Shown piece by piece: positions 1-8,783 of a DNA stretch of 64,000 nt. Source of the DNA: Pigmentiphaga litoralis (GTDB taxonomy: Bacteria > Pseudomonadota > Gammaproteobacteria > Burkholderiales > Burkholderiaceae_B); NCBI RefSeq assembly GCF_013408655.1, contig NZ_JACCBP010000001.1, positions 1,984,001-2,048,000 of the forward strand, written 5' to 3'. The position numbers and the translations under genes are program-made. Positions within the stretch are counted from its first letter, which is position 1. Each line of letters begins with the position of its first letter. Below the pieces are notes generated by a model that was not told the DNA's origin, searched no databases, and worked only from the letters and a program-made list of their open reading frames with translations.

Positions 1-1068
1 CAGCGCGGCCAGGATGGCGGCGGGCGGTGCGTTGATGGGAGCCGCGGCCTGCGGGGACGATCCCGTAAAGTCGATGTGCAGGCGATCGCCGGTTTTGGTC
101 AGGGTGACGTGGAGGGTGACGCCGGGGGTGTGGCCGGGGGTGTTGCCGGGGGTGTGGCCGGGCGCATGGCTGGATGCGTCGCCCGGTGCGTTGCCGAGCG
201 AGTTACCGGCTGCATGAATGGGCAGCTTGCCCGGCGGGGTACCGCGTGCGTCGAGCCGGTCAGCGCGCGTGAATACGCCGTCCGGCAAGGCCGCCAGGGC
301 GGCCCGAGTCATTCGTTCGGCCTGCTGGATCAGTGCATCGCAGCCCGGCGCAAACACCCCGCCCTGTGCGCGCGCCAGCTCCTGCACCTCACGCTCGCCC
401 AATGAGATCGCGGCCCATTGCGCATCCAGATCGCCCAGCAAGTTGTCAGGCGTGCGGCTGTTGGCAGCCAGTACGGCGCGCAGGCCGGGATCGATCTGGC
501 CACCTTGCCGCCACCGCACTGGCGGCAGGCGCAGGCCTTCCACGAACACATCGGTGGCATCCGGCGGCAAGGAACCCGGCGTGCTGCCGCCGATGTCCTG
601 GTGATGCAGGATGGCGGCAGTCAGCGCGACGACCGCCCCGTCCAGCATGACAGGCTTGATCATGACCATGTCCGGCAAATGCGTGCCGCCTGACCACGGA
701 TCATTCATCAACAACGCGTCGCCGTCACGCATGCACTGCAGGGGAAAGGCGTTCAGAATGCCCGCGACGGCCGGGATCATGCTGCCAAGCAGCAGGGGCA
801 GCGAACGCGCCTGCGCGATCACCCGGCCGTCAGGCAGGAAGATGGCGGCGGCGCAGTCCATGCCTTCGCGAGCGATGGACGAAATGGCCGATCGCACCAG
901 CGCGTCCTGCATGCGGTCGGCGATGCCTTCGAGCTGCATGCGCAGGATTTCGAGGGAGGCCGGGTCGATGACGGCTGCAGCGCGGTCAAGGGACGGCACG
1001 CTGCCGATAGACGCGGCATCGCCTGCGGTGATGGCGTGGGCTGACGGCATGGACACCTTGGTATTCAT
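1..1068 (-). CDS. hyuB: Hydantoinase B/oxoprolinase-type subunit, N-terminal part (cut by window edge)
   Basis: This frame encodes the first 356 residues of a HyuB-type subunit. With HyuA, such proteins form ATP-dependent hydrolases of N-methylhydantoin, 5-oxoproline or similar cyclic amides. The frame is open from ATG 1068 to the window edge, so the C-terminal part lies outside. Family-like stretches are DPASLEILRMQLEG near residue 36, ISSIAREGMD near 62, MNDPWSGGTHLPDM near 121 and ILHHQDIGG near 153. The ATG overlaps the hyuA stop (ATGA), which indicates translational coupling. Residues 285-316 form a tetrapeptide repeat of type X-T/A-P-G, encoded by 12-bp tandem repeats at 121-216. I know of no such repeat in the family, so it looks like a local expansion in a surface loop. 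The exact substrate cannot be told from sequence. Confidence 0.88.
   Translation of the reverse strand, partial: MNTKVSMPSAHAITAGDAASIGSVPSLDRAAAVIDPASLEILRMQLEGIADRMQDALVRSAISSIAREGMDCAAAIFLPDGRVIAQARSLPLLLGSMIPAVAGILNAFPLQCMRDGDALLMNDPWSGGTHLPDMVMIKPVMLDGAVVALTAAILHHQDIGGSTPGSLPPDATDVFVEGLRLPPVRWRQGGQIDPGLRAVLAANSRTPDNLLGDLDAQWAAISLGEREVQELARAQGGVFAPGCDALIQQAERMTRAALAALPDGVFTRADRLDARGTPPGKLPIHAAGNSLGNAPGDASSHAPGHTPGNTPGHTPGVTLHVTLTKTGDRLHIDFTGSSPQAAAPINAPPAAILAAL
121..216. repeat. 12-bp degenerate tandem repeat inside hyuB
   Basis: Eight consecutive 12-bp units run from 121 to 216. The first three are nearly identical (GCCGGGGGTGTG with single changes), and the later ones decay. Twelve is a multiple of three, so hyuB stays in frame and gains a repeated tetrapeptide such as HTPG/NTPG. 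Confidence 0.85.
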
Positions 1069-3209
1069 GGTGCCTCCAGGATCAGCACGCCGTCGTCATC
1101 GACGGTCCATCGCCACGACGGCGGAATCCAGATAGTCGTGTCCAGGGCAGTGACAAGCGCCGGGCCGATGCCGGTGTCGTGCGCGGCGAGTGCCGCGCGC
1201 GCGAACACGGCGCAGGACGGCACGCCTGGCAGTTGCAGCGACAGGGTATCTGACACAGGGCTTCCTTCTGCGCGAGGCAGTCCAGTTGACGATATCAACG
1301 AGTTGCCCGACGCCCTGCCGGCATGCGCCTTCGTTGTCAACGTCAACGATCTGGCCGCCGGCGCCCATCGTGCCACGGCACGCACCGCATGCACCCGATG
1401 CCCGCCAGAAAACGCCTGGCCGCGCACGCGCGTGTGCACGTGATCAAAGCGCGCCGCCAAGGTGGCCGCCGTATCCACGCCCGGCGTGTACGCGACTTCC
1501 AGTGCGAACTCCTGGCCCAGATACCCCACGTCGATAAAGCTGTCGACGACGCGTTCCGAGTGACCCGCGGCGCTGCCCGCGGGCAAGGCGGCCGTCAGCT
1601 CCCGCAACAACGCTTCGACGGCAGGCAGCACGTCCTCGTCATCCAGCACACCCGACATTGCCGCCTCTTTCATCGCAATGCGCGGACTGCGCAGCAGGCC
1701 GTAGGCAGCGGCCACGCCGGGCAGGGGTGGCACGACCACACGCCGCGCACCGACCAGGGCGGCGGCCTCGGCCACGTGCAGGCCCCCGCCTCCGCCCGCG
1801 GCAACCAGGGTCACCTCGCGCGGATTCACGCCGGCCGCAAAGGCCGTGCGTTTGATGGCTTCGGCAAGCGACGCATTGGCCACGGCCAGGGCGGCTGCCG
1901 CCGCAGCCGTGATCGACAGTCCCAAAGGCGCCGCCACACTGTCGTTGACCGCCGCCTCGGCCTTGCCGCGATCGAGCATCAGGCCGCTGGCCAGCCGTTC
2001 GGGCAACAGACCGAGCACGACCAGGCAATCGGTCACCGTCGCCAGCGTTCCGCCTTGCGCATAGGCCGCCGGACCCGGCCGCGCGCCGGCCGAATCCGGA
2101 CCGATCCGCAACGCACCGGCCGCGTTCACGCGCACGATGCTGCCACCCCCCAAGGGGATGGAAACGATGTCCAGCGACCGCACGCGCAGGTCCAGGTGGC
2201 CGACCGCCAAGGCTTGCGTGTAGCGCGCGGCGCCTTGCTCGAGCAGGCTCAGATCCGAGCTGGTGCCACCAATGTCGATACTGATCGCCGCCGACGCGGC
2301 CGTGGCGGGATCGATCATGCGCGCGACGCCATTGACTGCCGCCGCCGGTCCGGACATGGCCAACGCGATCGGCAAGGCCGCGCAATCATCGACGGGCGCA
2401 ATGCCGCCGAATGACCGCATGACCCAGGGCGCCGGGTAGCCGCGCTGCGCCAGGCCGGCCTTCAACGCCTGCAGGTAAGCCGACACGCCCGGCTTAACGT
2501 AGGCGTCCATGGCCGTGGTCAGCCAGCGTTCGAATTCGCGGGGGCGCGGGTCCACGTCGCTCGACAAGGACACCTGCAAGGCTGGCGACCACTCGGCGCA
2601 CCATGCGGCCACCTGGCGTTCATGCGCCGGATTGCAGTGGGAGAACAGCAGGCAGATCGCCACGCTGCGCACCCCGGCGGCGTGCAGCGCGGACAGGGCG
2701 TCAACGACCGACGACCGGGTCAGTGGTTCGACCTCTCTGCCATCCGCACCAAGCCTGCCGTCGATCTCGACCCGCAAGTCTTCGGGCATCAGATCAACCG
2801 GAGTCTGCACGCCGACATGGCTTGCGTACAGATCGCGGCGGCTCTGGCGGCCCAGGGTCAGCACATCGGCGAATCCGCGTGGCACCAGCACGCCGACCGG
2901 CGCGGCATCTTGTTCGAGCAGCAGGTTCGTGGCGATCGTTGTCCCGTGCAACCATCGGGTCACGTCGGCGCCCCGAAAGCCCTGCACGGAAGCCACCGTA
3001 TCCACCGCAGCCAGCACAGCCTCGGCCGGCGCCGCGCCGCGCCGTGCGTGTTTGGACGCGTGCACGACACCGTCGGGCGACACGGCGATCACGTCAACGA
3101 AGGTGCCGCCGACATCGACCGCGACTTCCCAGCCAGAGGCGTCGGCCCGGAGCGCCCCGGACATCGCGGAGACGTCCACCCCATCCTCTCTCACAGCGAT
3201 GCCGTCCAT
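1065..3209 (-). CDS. hyuA: Hydantoinase A/oxoprolinase-type subunit
   Basis: The 714-residue product is the ATP-binding partner of HyuB in a hydantoinase/oxoprolinase complex, acting in the cytoplasm. Two sugar-kinase/actin-like phosphate-binding motifs are visible: VDVGGTFVDV at residues 31-40 and SIDIGGTSSDLSL about 310. A glycine-rich AAGGGGGLHVAEAA stretch lies near residue 490, and the length suits the family. The start ATG at 3209 directly abuts the stop of the upstream oxidoreductase, and the stop overlaps the hyuB start by 4 bp, so the three genes form a tight operon. Pairing with a DadA-like enzyme suggests use of a hydantoin- or lactam-derived D-amino acid, which is inference. N-methylhydantoinase, 5-oxoprolinase and acetone-carboxylase-like activities cannot be separated here. 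Confidence 0.9.
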   Translation of the reverse strand: MDGIAVREDGVDVSAMSGALRADASGWEVAVDVGGTFVDVIAVSPDGVVHASKHARRGAAPAEAVLAAVDTVASVQGFRGADVTRWLHGTTIATNLLLEQDAAPVGVLVPRGFADVLTLGRQSRRDLYASHVGVQTPVDLMPEDLRVEIDGRLGADGREVEPLTRSSVVDALSALHAAGVRSVAICLLFSHCNPAHERQVAAWCAEWSPALQVSLSSDVDPRPREFERWLTTAMDAYVKPGVSAYLQALKAGLAQRGYPAPWVMRSFGGIAPVDDCAALPIALAMSGPAAAVNGVARMIDPATAASAAISIDIGGTSSDLSLLEQGAARYTQALAVGHLDLRVRSLDIVSIPLGGGSIVRVNAAGALRIGPDSAGARPGPAAYAQGGTLATVTDCLVVLGLLPERLASGLMLDRGKAEAAVNDSVAAPLGLSITAAAAAALAVANASLAEAIKRTAFAAGVNPREVTLVAAGGGGGLHVAEAAALVGARRVVVPPLPGVAAAYGLLRSPRIAMKEAAMSGVLDDEDVLPAVEALLRELTAALPAGSAAGHSERVVDSFIDVGYLGQEFALEVAYTPGVDTAATLAARFDHVHTRVRGQAFSGGHRVHAVRAVARWAPAARSLTLTTKAHAGRASGNSLISSTGLPRAEGSPVSDTLSLQLPGVPSCAVFARAALAAHDTGIGPALVTALDTTIWIPPSWRWTVDDDGVLILEAP

Positions 3210-4445
3210 CTAGAACCGCGCCGCAGAAAACGGCGACAGGTCCACGCCGGTCGGCCGCCCTGCCACCAGGTTCGCCAGCTCGCGCCCGGTGGTTGCCCCG
3301 CCGCACATGCCCACATGGCCGTGGCCAAATCCCAGCCAGACATTTGACACACGCGGTGCGCGATCAATCACCGGCATGCTGTCCGGAAGGCACGGCCGAT
3401 GGCCCATCCACTCGGTGCTGCGGCTGGCGTCCAGATGCGGGAACATGTCCTTGCCCCGCGACAGCAGCACGGCGGACCGGCGATAGTCGGGCGGCGCCTT
3501 GAGCCCCGCGAATTCAACCGACCCGGCCAGCCGCAAGCCCTTGGCCATCGGGTTGACCATCATGTTGTGTTCGACCGCCATGACCGTGTGCTTCAGCTGA
3601 AGATTCGAGCTGTTGACGGTCACGTGGTAGCCGCGCTGCGTCTCCAGCGGGATGCGTGTGCCCAGCATGCGAGTCAGCGACCCTGACCATGCCCCGGCCG
3701 CAATCACGACGCCATCGCAATCCAGCACGTCGCCCTCTGCCAGCCGGACGCCCGTCACCGTATCGCCCCGCCGCACGAAACCGGTCGCCAGGTCGGACAC
3801 CTTGCTTGCGCCGTCGCGTATGCACTGCGCATACAAAGCCTTGACCAGTTCCGACGGATCCAGCGTGGACCCGTTTTCGGGCGCCAGGATGCCGAAGCGG
3901 AATTTGCCGCGCAGGTCGGGTTCCAGCGTTTCCAGTTCGTCTTGCGCCACGTCCCGCATCTCGACGCCCAGGCGGCGCCGCAGGTCCATGCCCCACTGCC
4001 ACTGCCGCGCGATCTCGCGTCCCGAATACACGTACAGACAGCCCGACCGGCGCACCAGTCCCTGCGCGTTGGCGTGCGCCAACAGGGGGCCGTAATTGTC
4101 GAAGATGGGCGCCAGCAGATTGCGCATGGCGGTGGCGATCCGGACGACTTCAGCCGGGCTGGAATGCCGCAAGAAGCGCAGCAGCCAGGGCATGGCCGCA
4201 GGCAGATAGGTGCCGCGAACCGTCAACGGCCCCAGCGGATCCAGCAGCCAGCCCGGCACCTTTTTCCACATGCCCGGCATGCCGACGGGCAGGCAGGCGC
4301 TGGGCGACAGGGATCCGGCATTGCCGAAGGAACAGGCTTCGCCCGCCTCGCGCGGATCCAGGAAGGTGACCTGGTGGCCGTCGCGCTGCAGCCAGGCTGC
4401 TGTGCAGACGCCAACGATCCCGGTTCCGATAACTACAACATGCAT
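3210..4445 (-). CDS. DadA-like FAD-dependent D-amino-acid dehydrogenase/oxidoreductase
   Basis: The 411-residue protein begins with an FAD-binding Rossmann motif (VVVIGTGIVGV, residues 3-13) followed by the acidic end of strand 2 (FLDPREAGEACSFGNAG), typical of the DadA branch of the DAO family. The C-terminal LGFGHGHVGMCGGATTGRELA stretch closes the FAD site. DadA-type enzymes oxidise D-amino or imino acids and pass electrons to the membrane quinone pool. I chose ATG 4445 because GGGA sits 6 nt upstream; ATG 4451 (two residues longer) and GTG 4493 are alternatives. It is the first gene of the operon with hyuA and hyuB, with no spacer to hyuA. The substrate is not determined. Confidence 0.82.
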   Translation of the reverse strand: MHVVVIGTGIVGVCTAAWLQRDGHQVTFLDPREAGEACSFGNAGSLSPSACLPVGMPGMWKKVPGWLLDPLGPLTVRGTYLPAAMPWLLRFLRHSSPAEVVRIATAMRNLLAPIFDNYGPLLAHANAQGLVRRSGCLYVYSGREIARQWQWGMDLRRRLGVEMRDVAQDELETLEPDLRGKFRFGILAPENGSTLDPSELVKALYAQCIRDGASKVSDLATGFVRRGDTVTGVRLAEGDVLDCDGVVIAAGAWSGSLTRMLGTRIPLETQRGYHVTVNSSNLQLKHTVMAVEHNMMVNPMAKGLRLAGSVEFAGLKAPPDYRRSAVLLSRGKDMFPHLDASRSTEWMGHRPCLPDSMPVIDRAPRVSNVWLGFGHGHVGMCGGATTGRELANLVAGRPTGVDLSPFSAARF

Positions 4446-4503
4446 GGACATTCCCGACACGTGCGCGGGCGTAGTGCACGACAGTCGGCACACCGCACCA
4501 AAG

Positions 4504-4719
4504 TGGATCCAGAACTGACAAAACTGAATTCAGTCCGCCAGGTTGCGATCCACTATTCGGGAGAACGTCCGGGGTGTCAATAGGCCGTGACGCGCCGCGC
4601 TGACGCCCGTTCAGCGCCATAAAGTCCTGATGACACGGCACTTTTCGCGGGCTTAGGGCCTACCCCGTCATCCAACTAAATTTTGCAACATCGCCATGAT
4701 TTGTCCGGATTGGATCCAG
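4504..4719. promoter_or_regulatory. Regulatory region upstream of the dadA-like/hyuAB operon
   Basis: The 450-bp gap between 4446 and 4897 has no convincing gene. It holds a perfect 12-bp palindrome ACTGAATTCAGT at 4523-4534, and two copies of TGGATCCAG at 4504-4512 and 4711-4719, each with a palindromic core. These are candidate operator sites for the minus-strand operon starting at 4445. No regulator gene is next to them, so the binding protein is unknown. Confidence 0.35.
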
Positions 4720-4838
4720 TTTTGGCCAGCGCAGGGTTGAAGCCGTGTTCACGCACACACTGACCTTCCAACAGGCCAGCAAGCCCCGCCCCATCGCAGT
4801 GCAAACCAGACGTGCCGCCATGGTGCACGCGCAGACGT

Positions 4839-4870
4839 AAAAAAAGGGCCGCGCGAGGCGACCCTTCTTG
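4839..4870 (-). terminator. Rho-independent terminator of lpxO
   Basis: Read on the minus strand, a 9-bp stem (AAGGGTCGC with GCGGCCCTT, one G-T pair) with a 5-nt loop is followed by seven T residues. It begins 28 bp past the lpxO stop codon. Confidence 0.85.
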
Positions 4871-4897
4871 TCCTGCCCAAGAAAACTGACTGCCAGA

Positions 4898-5797
4898 TCA
4901 GATCACGATGATCAGCGCCACCACACCCACAATCAGCGCGGCCTTCGTCAGGTGATACACCGTGCGGTTCCAGTTCTTCAACTTGCGCCGATACTGGCCG
5001 CCCACCCACACCACGTAGAACAGCTTGTTGATCAGGCCGGTCTTGTCCCCGTCTTCGTTTGGCGAGCTGGCTGCTGTCATGACCTTGCGGCCGAACCAGT
5101 GGTTAAAGGCTTGCGCCCAGCGTGTCTTGAGCGGCCGTTCCACGTCGCAGAACAGGATGATGCGGTCCTTGTCGGACCCGTTCTGCGCCCAGTGGATGAA
5201 GGTCTCGTCGAACACCACGCTTTCGCCATCGCGCCAGCTGTAGCGCTGGCCATCGACCTCGATAAAGCAGCGGTCATCATTCGGCGTTTCCAGGCCCAGG
5301 TGATACCGCAGCGATCCGGCGAACGGATCGCGATGCTTGTTCAGGGTCGCGCCCGGCGGCAGTTCGGCAAACATGGCCGCCTTCACCTCGGGAATCCCGC
5401 GCAGGATTTCCACCGTCTTGGGGCAGAATTCGCCCGCCGACGGATGCTCGGCCTCGTACCACTTCAGGTAGAACCGTTTCCAGCCCGACTTGAAGAAGGA
5501 ATTGAAGCCCGCGTCATTGTTCTTGGCGGCGGCGCGAATGCGCTGCGCCTCGCGCAGATTGACGGCTTCGTCACGGATGATTTCCCAGTTGTCATCCAGC
5601 GCCTTGAGCGCCGGCAGACGGTCGGCCGGAATGTACGGAATGGCCGGCACGCGCGAAAACATGTACATGAACACGTTGATCGGCGCGACGATCGACGAAT
5701 GATCGAACAGCTGGCGGAAGAAACGCAGTCGCACCCGGCCGCGCAAATGCACGTAGGCAATGCAGCCGAGATAGAGCGCGATGATGACCCATTTCAT
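4898..5797 (-). CDS. lpxO: LpxO-type lipid A/aspartyl-beta-hydroxylase family dioxygenase
   Basis: The 299-residue membrane-anchored protein belongs to the Fe(II)/2-oxoglutarate-dependent aspartyl/asparaginyl hydroxylase family; its LpxO members add a 2-hydroxyl to a secondary acyl chain of lipid A. One hydrophobic segment lies at residues 2-16 and one at the C-terminus (ALIVGVVALIIVI). The iron-binding HxD (LNKHRDPFAG, about residue 155) and distal H (DETFIHWAQN, about 200) are present, as is RCFIEVDGQRYSWRDGE between them. AAGGA lies 8 nt before ATG 5797. It follows the quinone oxidoreductase gene by 43 bp on the same strand and ends before a clear terminator. The LpxO assignment rests on length and motifs; a protein-hydroxylase role is the alternative. 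Confidence 0.85.
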   Translation of the reverse strand: MKWVIIALYLGCIAYVHLRGRVRLRFFRQLFDHSSIVAPINVFMYMFSRVPAIPYIPADRLPALKALDDNWEIIRDEAVNLREAQRIRAAAKNNDAGFNSFFKSGWKRFYLKWYEAEHPSAGEFCPKTVEILRGIPEVKAAMFAELPPGATLNKHRDPFAGSLRYHLGLETPNDDRCFIEVDGQRYSWRDGESVVFDETFIHWAQNGSDKDRIILFCDVERPLKTRWAQAFNHWFGRKVMTAASSPNEDGDKTGLINKLFYVVWVGGQYRRKLKNWNRTVYHLTKAALIVGVVALIIVI

Positions 5798-5840
5798 GGT
5801 GACGTCCTTTGCGGGCGAGGTGGCGGCAGACTGAGGACCC

Positions 5841-6818
5841 TCAGTCCAGCGTCAGCACCGTCGAACCCGTCGTTTTTCTTGTGGCGAGCGCTTCGTGCGC
5901 CTCGCCAATGTTTTCCAGGCGGAACCGCTGTTCGATGCGGACCTTGATCTTCCTGGCCAGCACCAGCGCGAACAGGTCGTCAGCGGCGGCCTGCATCTTT
6001 TCCAGGGTGTTGACGTGGTGGCCGACCATCGGCCGGGTCACGAACAGCGATCCCTTCTGCGCAAGGATACCCAGGTTCACGCCCGTGACCGGCCCCGACG
6101 CATTGCCGAAGCTGACCATCAGGCCGCGCTGCTGCAGGCAGTCCAGCGAGGTTTCCCAGGTGTCCTTGCCCACGCCGTCATAGACCACCGGCACTTTCTT
6201 GCCCTTGGTCAGTTCCAGCACGCGCTCGGCCACGTTTTCCTTGCTGTAGTCGATCACGGCCCACGCGCCATTGGCCTTGGCCAACGCCGCCTTTTCCGGG
6301 GTGGACGCCGTACCGATCATCTTGACGCCCAGCGCCTTGGCCCACTGGCAGGCGATCAGGCCCACGCCGCCGGCAGCCGCGTGGAACAGGATCGTCTCGT
6401 TGCCTTGCAGGCGGTAGGTCTGACGGAACAGGTATTGCGCGGTCAGGCCCTTGAGCATGATGGCCGCGCCTTCTTCGAAACTGATGCCATCGGGCAGCTT
6501 GACGACCTGCGCGGCCGGCACGTTGCGCACTTCGGCGTAGGCGCCCAGCGGGCTCTGGCCGTAGGCCACCCGGTCGCCGACCTTCAGATGCCTGACGCGC
6601 GGACCCACCGCATCCACCACGCCGGCGCCTTCGAAGCCCAGACCCGATGGCAGCGAGCCCTTGTACAGACCCGTACGGTAATAGATGTCGATGAAGTTCA
6701 GGCCCACGGCATGTTGACGGATACGGACCTCGCCAGCTTCCGGCTTGGGAACATCGACCTCGACCAGCTTGAGTACTTCGGGGCCACCGTACGCGTCGAT
6801 ACGAATTGCCTTGGGCAT
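5841..6818 (-). CDS. qorA: NADPH:quinone oxidoreductase (zeta-crystallin type, MDR superfamily)
   Basis: The 325-residue protein has the quinone oxidoreductase layout: an N-terminal GroES-like domain with GLNFIDIYYRTGLYK (about residues 39-53) and GFEGAGVVDAVG (62-73), then a Rossmann domain with HAAAGGVGLIACQWAKALG (about 146-164). No structural-zinc cysteines are seen, as expected for this branch. It reduces quinones with NADPH in the cytoplasm. The start is well set by AAGGAG 6 nt before ATG 6818. It is divergent from upp with a 115-bp gap and is probably co-transcribed with lpxO. Confidence 0.92.
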   Translation of the reverse strand: MPKAIRIDAYGGPEVLKLVEVDVPKPEAGEVRIRQHAVGLNFIDIYYRTGLYKGSLPSGLGFEGAGVVDAVGPRVRHLKVGDRVAYGQSPLGAYAEVRNVPAAQVVKLPDGISFEEGAAIMLKGLTAQYLFRQTYRLQGNETILFHAAAGGVGLIACQWAKALGVKMIGTASTPEKAALAKANGAWAVIDYSKENVAERVLELTKGKKVPVVYDGVGKDTWETSLDCLQQRGLMVSFGNASGPVTGVNLGILAQKGSLFVTRPMVGHHVNTLEKMQAAADDLFALVLARKIKVRIEQRFRLENIGEAHEALATRKTTGSTVLTLD

Positions 6819-6876
6819 GAGTCACTCCTTGAATTGGATACCTGCGATTCTAAACGCACGCATACAATCCCCGTGA

Positions 6877-6891
6877 ATGCCGGCCCGGCAT
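6877..6891. promoter_or_regulatory. Dyad in the qorA-upp intergenic region
   Basis: The 15-bp inverted repeat ATGCCGG-C-CCGGCAT lies 43 bp upstream of the upp start, between divergent genes. It may be a protein-binding dyad. The loop is too short for a stable RNA hairpin. Its function is unknown. Confidence 0.3.
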
Positions 6892-6933
6892 CGACCGGAT
6901 GCGGGCCGCCCAGCGAGTATTGCAAGGTACGTT

Positions 6934-7584
6934 ATGAAGACAGATCCCCGCTTCCCGAACATGTTCATCCTCGATCACCCGTTGATCCAGCACAAACTCA
7001 CGTTGATGCGTGACAAAGAGACGTCTACCCGGACGTTTCGCCAGTTGCTGCGCGAGCTGACCCTGTTGATGGGCTATGACGTGACGCGCAATCTGCCGCT
7101 CACCACCCGCCAGGTCGAAACGCCCATGACCACCATGGACGCCCCGGTGATCGCCGGCAAGAAGCTGGCGGTGGTGCCGGTGCTCCGTGCGGGTATCGGC
7201 ATGGCCGACGGCCTGCTGGATCTGGTGCCGTCGGCGCGCATCGGCCACATCGGCCTGTACCGCGACGCCGACTTGCGGCCAGTCGAATACCTGGTGCGCC
7301 TGCCCGAACTGGAAGGCCGCACCTTCATTCTGTGCGACCCGATGATAGGCACGGGCTACTCGGCCGCCCACGCCGTCGACGTGCTGAAGAAACGCGGCGT
7401 GCCCGCCTGCGACATCCTGTTCCTGGCGCTGGTCGCGTCCCCCGAAGGCATGAAGGTCTATTGCGACCTGCACCCCGATGTGCCGATCTACATTGCGGCG
7501 CTGGACGACCACCTGGACGAAAACGCCTACATCGTGCCTGGCCTGGGCGATGCCGGCGACCGCCTGTTCGGCACCAAGCACTGA
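6934..7584 (+). CDS. upp: Uracil phosphoribosyltransferase
   Basis: The 216-residue enzyme makes UMP from uracil and PRPP in pyrimidine salvage. Family motifs are clear: [15 protein letters not shown] (about residue 81), the PRPP loop [13 protein letters not shown] (about 130) and the C-terminal uracil-binding [18 protein letters not shown] placed the start at ATG 6934 because AAGGT lies just upstream and the protein then starts like other UPRTs (MKTDPRFPN); an in-frame ATG at 6877 would add 19 unrelated residues. An AI-2E-type permease gene follows 19 bp downstream. Confidence 0.97.
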   Translation: MKTDPRFPNMFILDHPLIQHKLTLMRDKETSTRTFRQLLRELTLLMGYDVTRNLPLTTRQVETPMTTMDAPVIAGKKLAVVPVLRAGIGMADGLLDLVPSARIGHIGLYRDADLRPVEYLVRLPELEGRTFILCDPMIGTGYSAAHAVDVLKKRGVPACDILFLALVASPEGMKVYCDLHPDVPIYIAALDDHLDENAYIVPGLGDAGDRLFGTKH

Positions 7585-7603
7585 TCCACGACACACCCCC
7601 TTC

Positions 7604-8635
7604 ATGATCCCCAGCCCGCAGGCGCGCCGTTTCGACACCCCACAGCTGTGTCTGTTCGCCAGTTGGGCGATCATGGCCATCGGCCTGATCGGGATCCTGT
7701 ATCTGCACCTGCTGCTGGCGCTGCTGGCCGGACTGCTGGTCTATCAGCTGGTGCACACGCTGGCGCCGTTGATGCAGCGCCGGTTTTCGGACGAACGCGC
7801 CCGGCTGATCGCGGTGGCCTTCCTGGCGGCCGTCATCATCGGCCTGCTGACAGCCGCCGTGCTGGCGGGCGTGGCGTTCATGCGCAGCGAAGCCGCGCGG
7901 CTGCCGATGCTGTATGACCGGCTGACGGCCATCATCGCGCAGGCGCGGTTGCAGCTGCCAGGCTTTGTGGTGGACTACCTGCCCGACAACCCGGCCGAGA
8001 TCCGCGCTGCCGTGACCGACTGGGTGACCGAGCACACCCAGCAACTGCAGGTCGCAGGCAAGGGCGCCATTACCGCCTTTGTCCATCTGTTGATCGGGAT
8101 GGTGCTCGGCGCCATGATTGCCTTGCAGCAGACTCAGCCGGGCCATGTCCGCAAGCCGCTGGCGCTGGAACTGGGCGGCCGCGCCGAACTTCTGAGCAAT
8201 GCGTTCCAGCGCGTGGTGTTTGCGCAGGTGCGCATCTCGCTGCTGAACACGGCGTTCACCGCCCTGTTTCTGCTGGTGGCCTTGCCGCTGTTCGGCGTCA
8301 AGCTGCCGCTCAGCAAGACACTGGTGCTGGTGACGTTCGTGGTGGGCCTGCTGCCCGTCGTGGGCAACCTGATCTCGAACACCCTGATCGTGCTGGTCGG
8401 CATCTCGGTCTCGCTGTCGGTCGGCATCGCGGCGCTGGTGTTCCTGATCCTGATCCACAAGCTCGAATATTTCCTGAATGCCAGGATCGTCGGCGCGCGC
8501 ATCCAGGCCAGTTCCTGGGAAATCCTGCTGGCCATGCTGGTGCTGGAAGCGGCTTTTGGCGTGCCCGGACTCGTGGCCGCGCCGATCTACTACGCCTACC
8601 TGAAAAGCGAACTGGCGCGGCGGCAGCTGGTGTAG
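7604..8635 (+). CDS. AI-2E family (PerM-type) membrane transporter
   Basis: The 343-residue inner-membrane protein has the family's hydrophobic pattern: an N-terminal pair of helices (about residues 17-60), a third near 70-88, a soluble middle, then a cluster of C-terminal helices with LPVVGNLISNTLIVLVG and the closing VPGLVAAPIYYAYLK. Members include quorum-signal exporters and Na+/H+ antiporters, so the substrate is open. ATG 7604 is preferred; an upstream in-frame start at 7478 would lie inside upp. It lies 19 bp after upp and may be transcribed with it. Confidence 0.85.
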   Translation: MIPSPQARRFDTPQLCLFASWAIMAIGLIGILYLHLLLALLAGLLVYQLVHTLAPLMQRRFSDERARLIAVAFLAAVIIGLLTAAVLAGVAFMRSEAARLPMLYDRLTAIIAQARLQLPGFVVDYLPDNPAEIRAAVTDWVTEHTQQLQVAGKGAITAFVHLLIGMVLGAMIALQQTQPGHVRKPLALELGGRAELLSNAFQRVVFAQVRISLLNTAFTALFLLVALPLFGVKLPLSKTLVLVTFVVGLLPVVGNLISNTLIVLVGISVSLSVGIAALVFLILIHKLEYFLNARIVGARIQASSWEILLAMLVLEAAFGVPGLVAAPIYYAYLKSELARRQLV

Positions 8636-8754
8636 GCAAGAAAAAGCCTGCGGGTGCTGCACGTGCTGTCGGTGCTGGCGAACCCGCCGAACCGGCTCGT
8701 CGGGCACCTGAACCTGACAGGCACCTGAAAACCATTGGCGTGGCAGCAACTGCA

Positions 8755-8783
8755 TTGACAATCACTGCCTAGACAACAATAAT
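8755..8783 (+). promoter_or_regulatory. Sigma-70-like promoter of marR with embedded operator half
   Basis: TTGACA (8755-8760), a 17-bp spacer and AATAAT (8778-8783) form a near-ideal promoter. The spacer holds ACTGCCTAG (8764-8772), which matches the left side of the palindrome before the efflux gene at 9326. The expected transcript start near 8790 falls on the ATG at 8791, which suggests a leaderless message. Confidence 0.55.
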
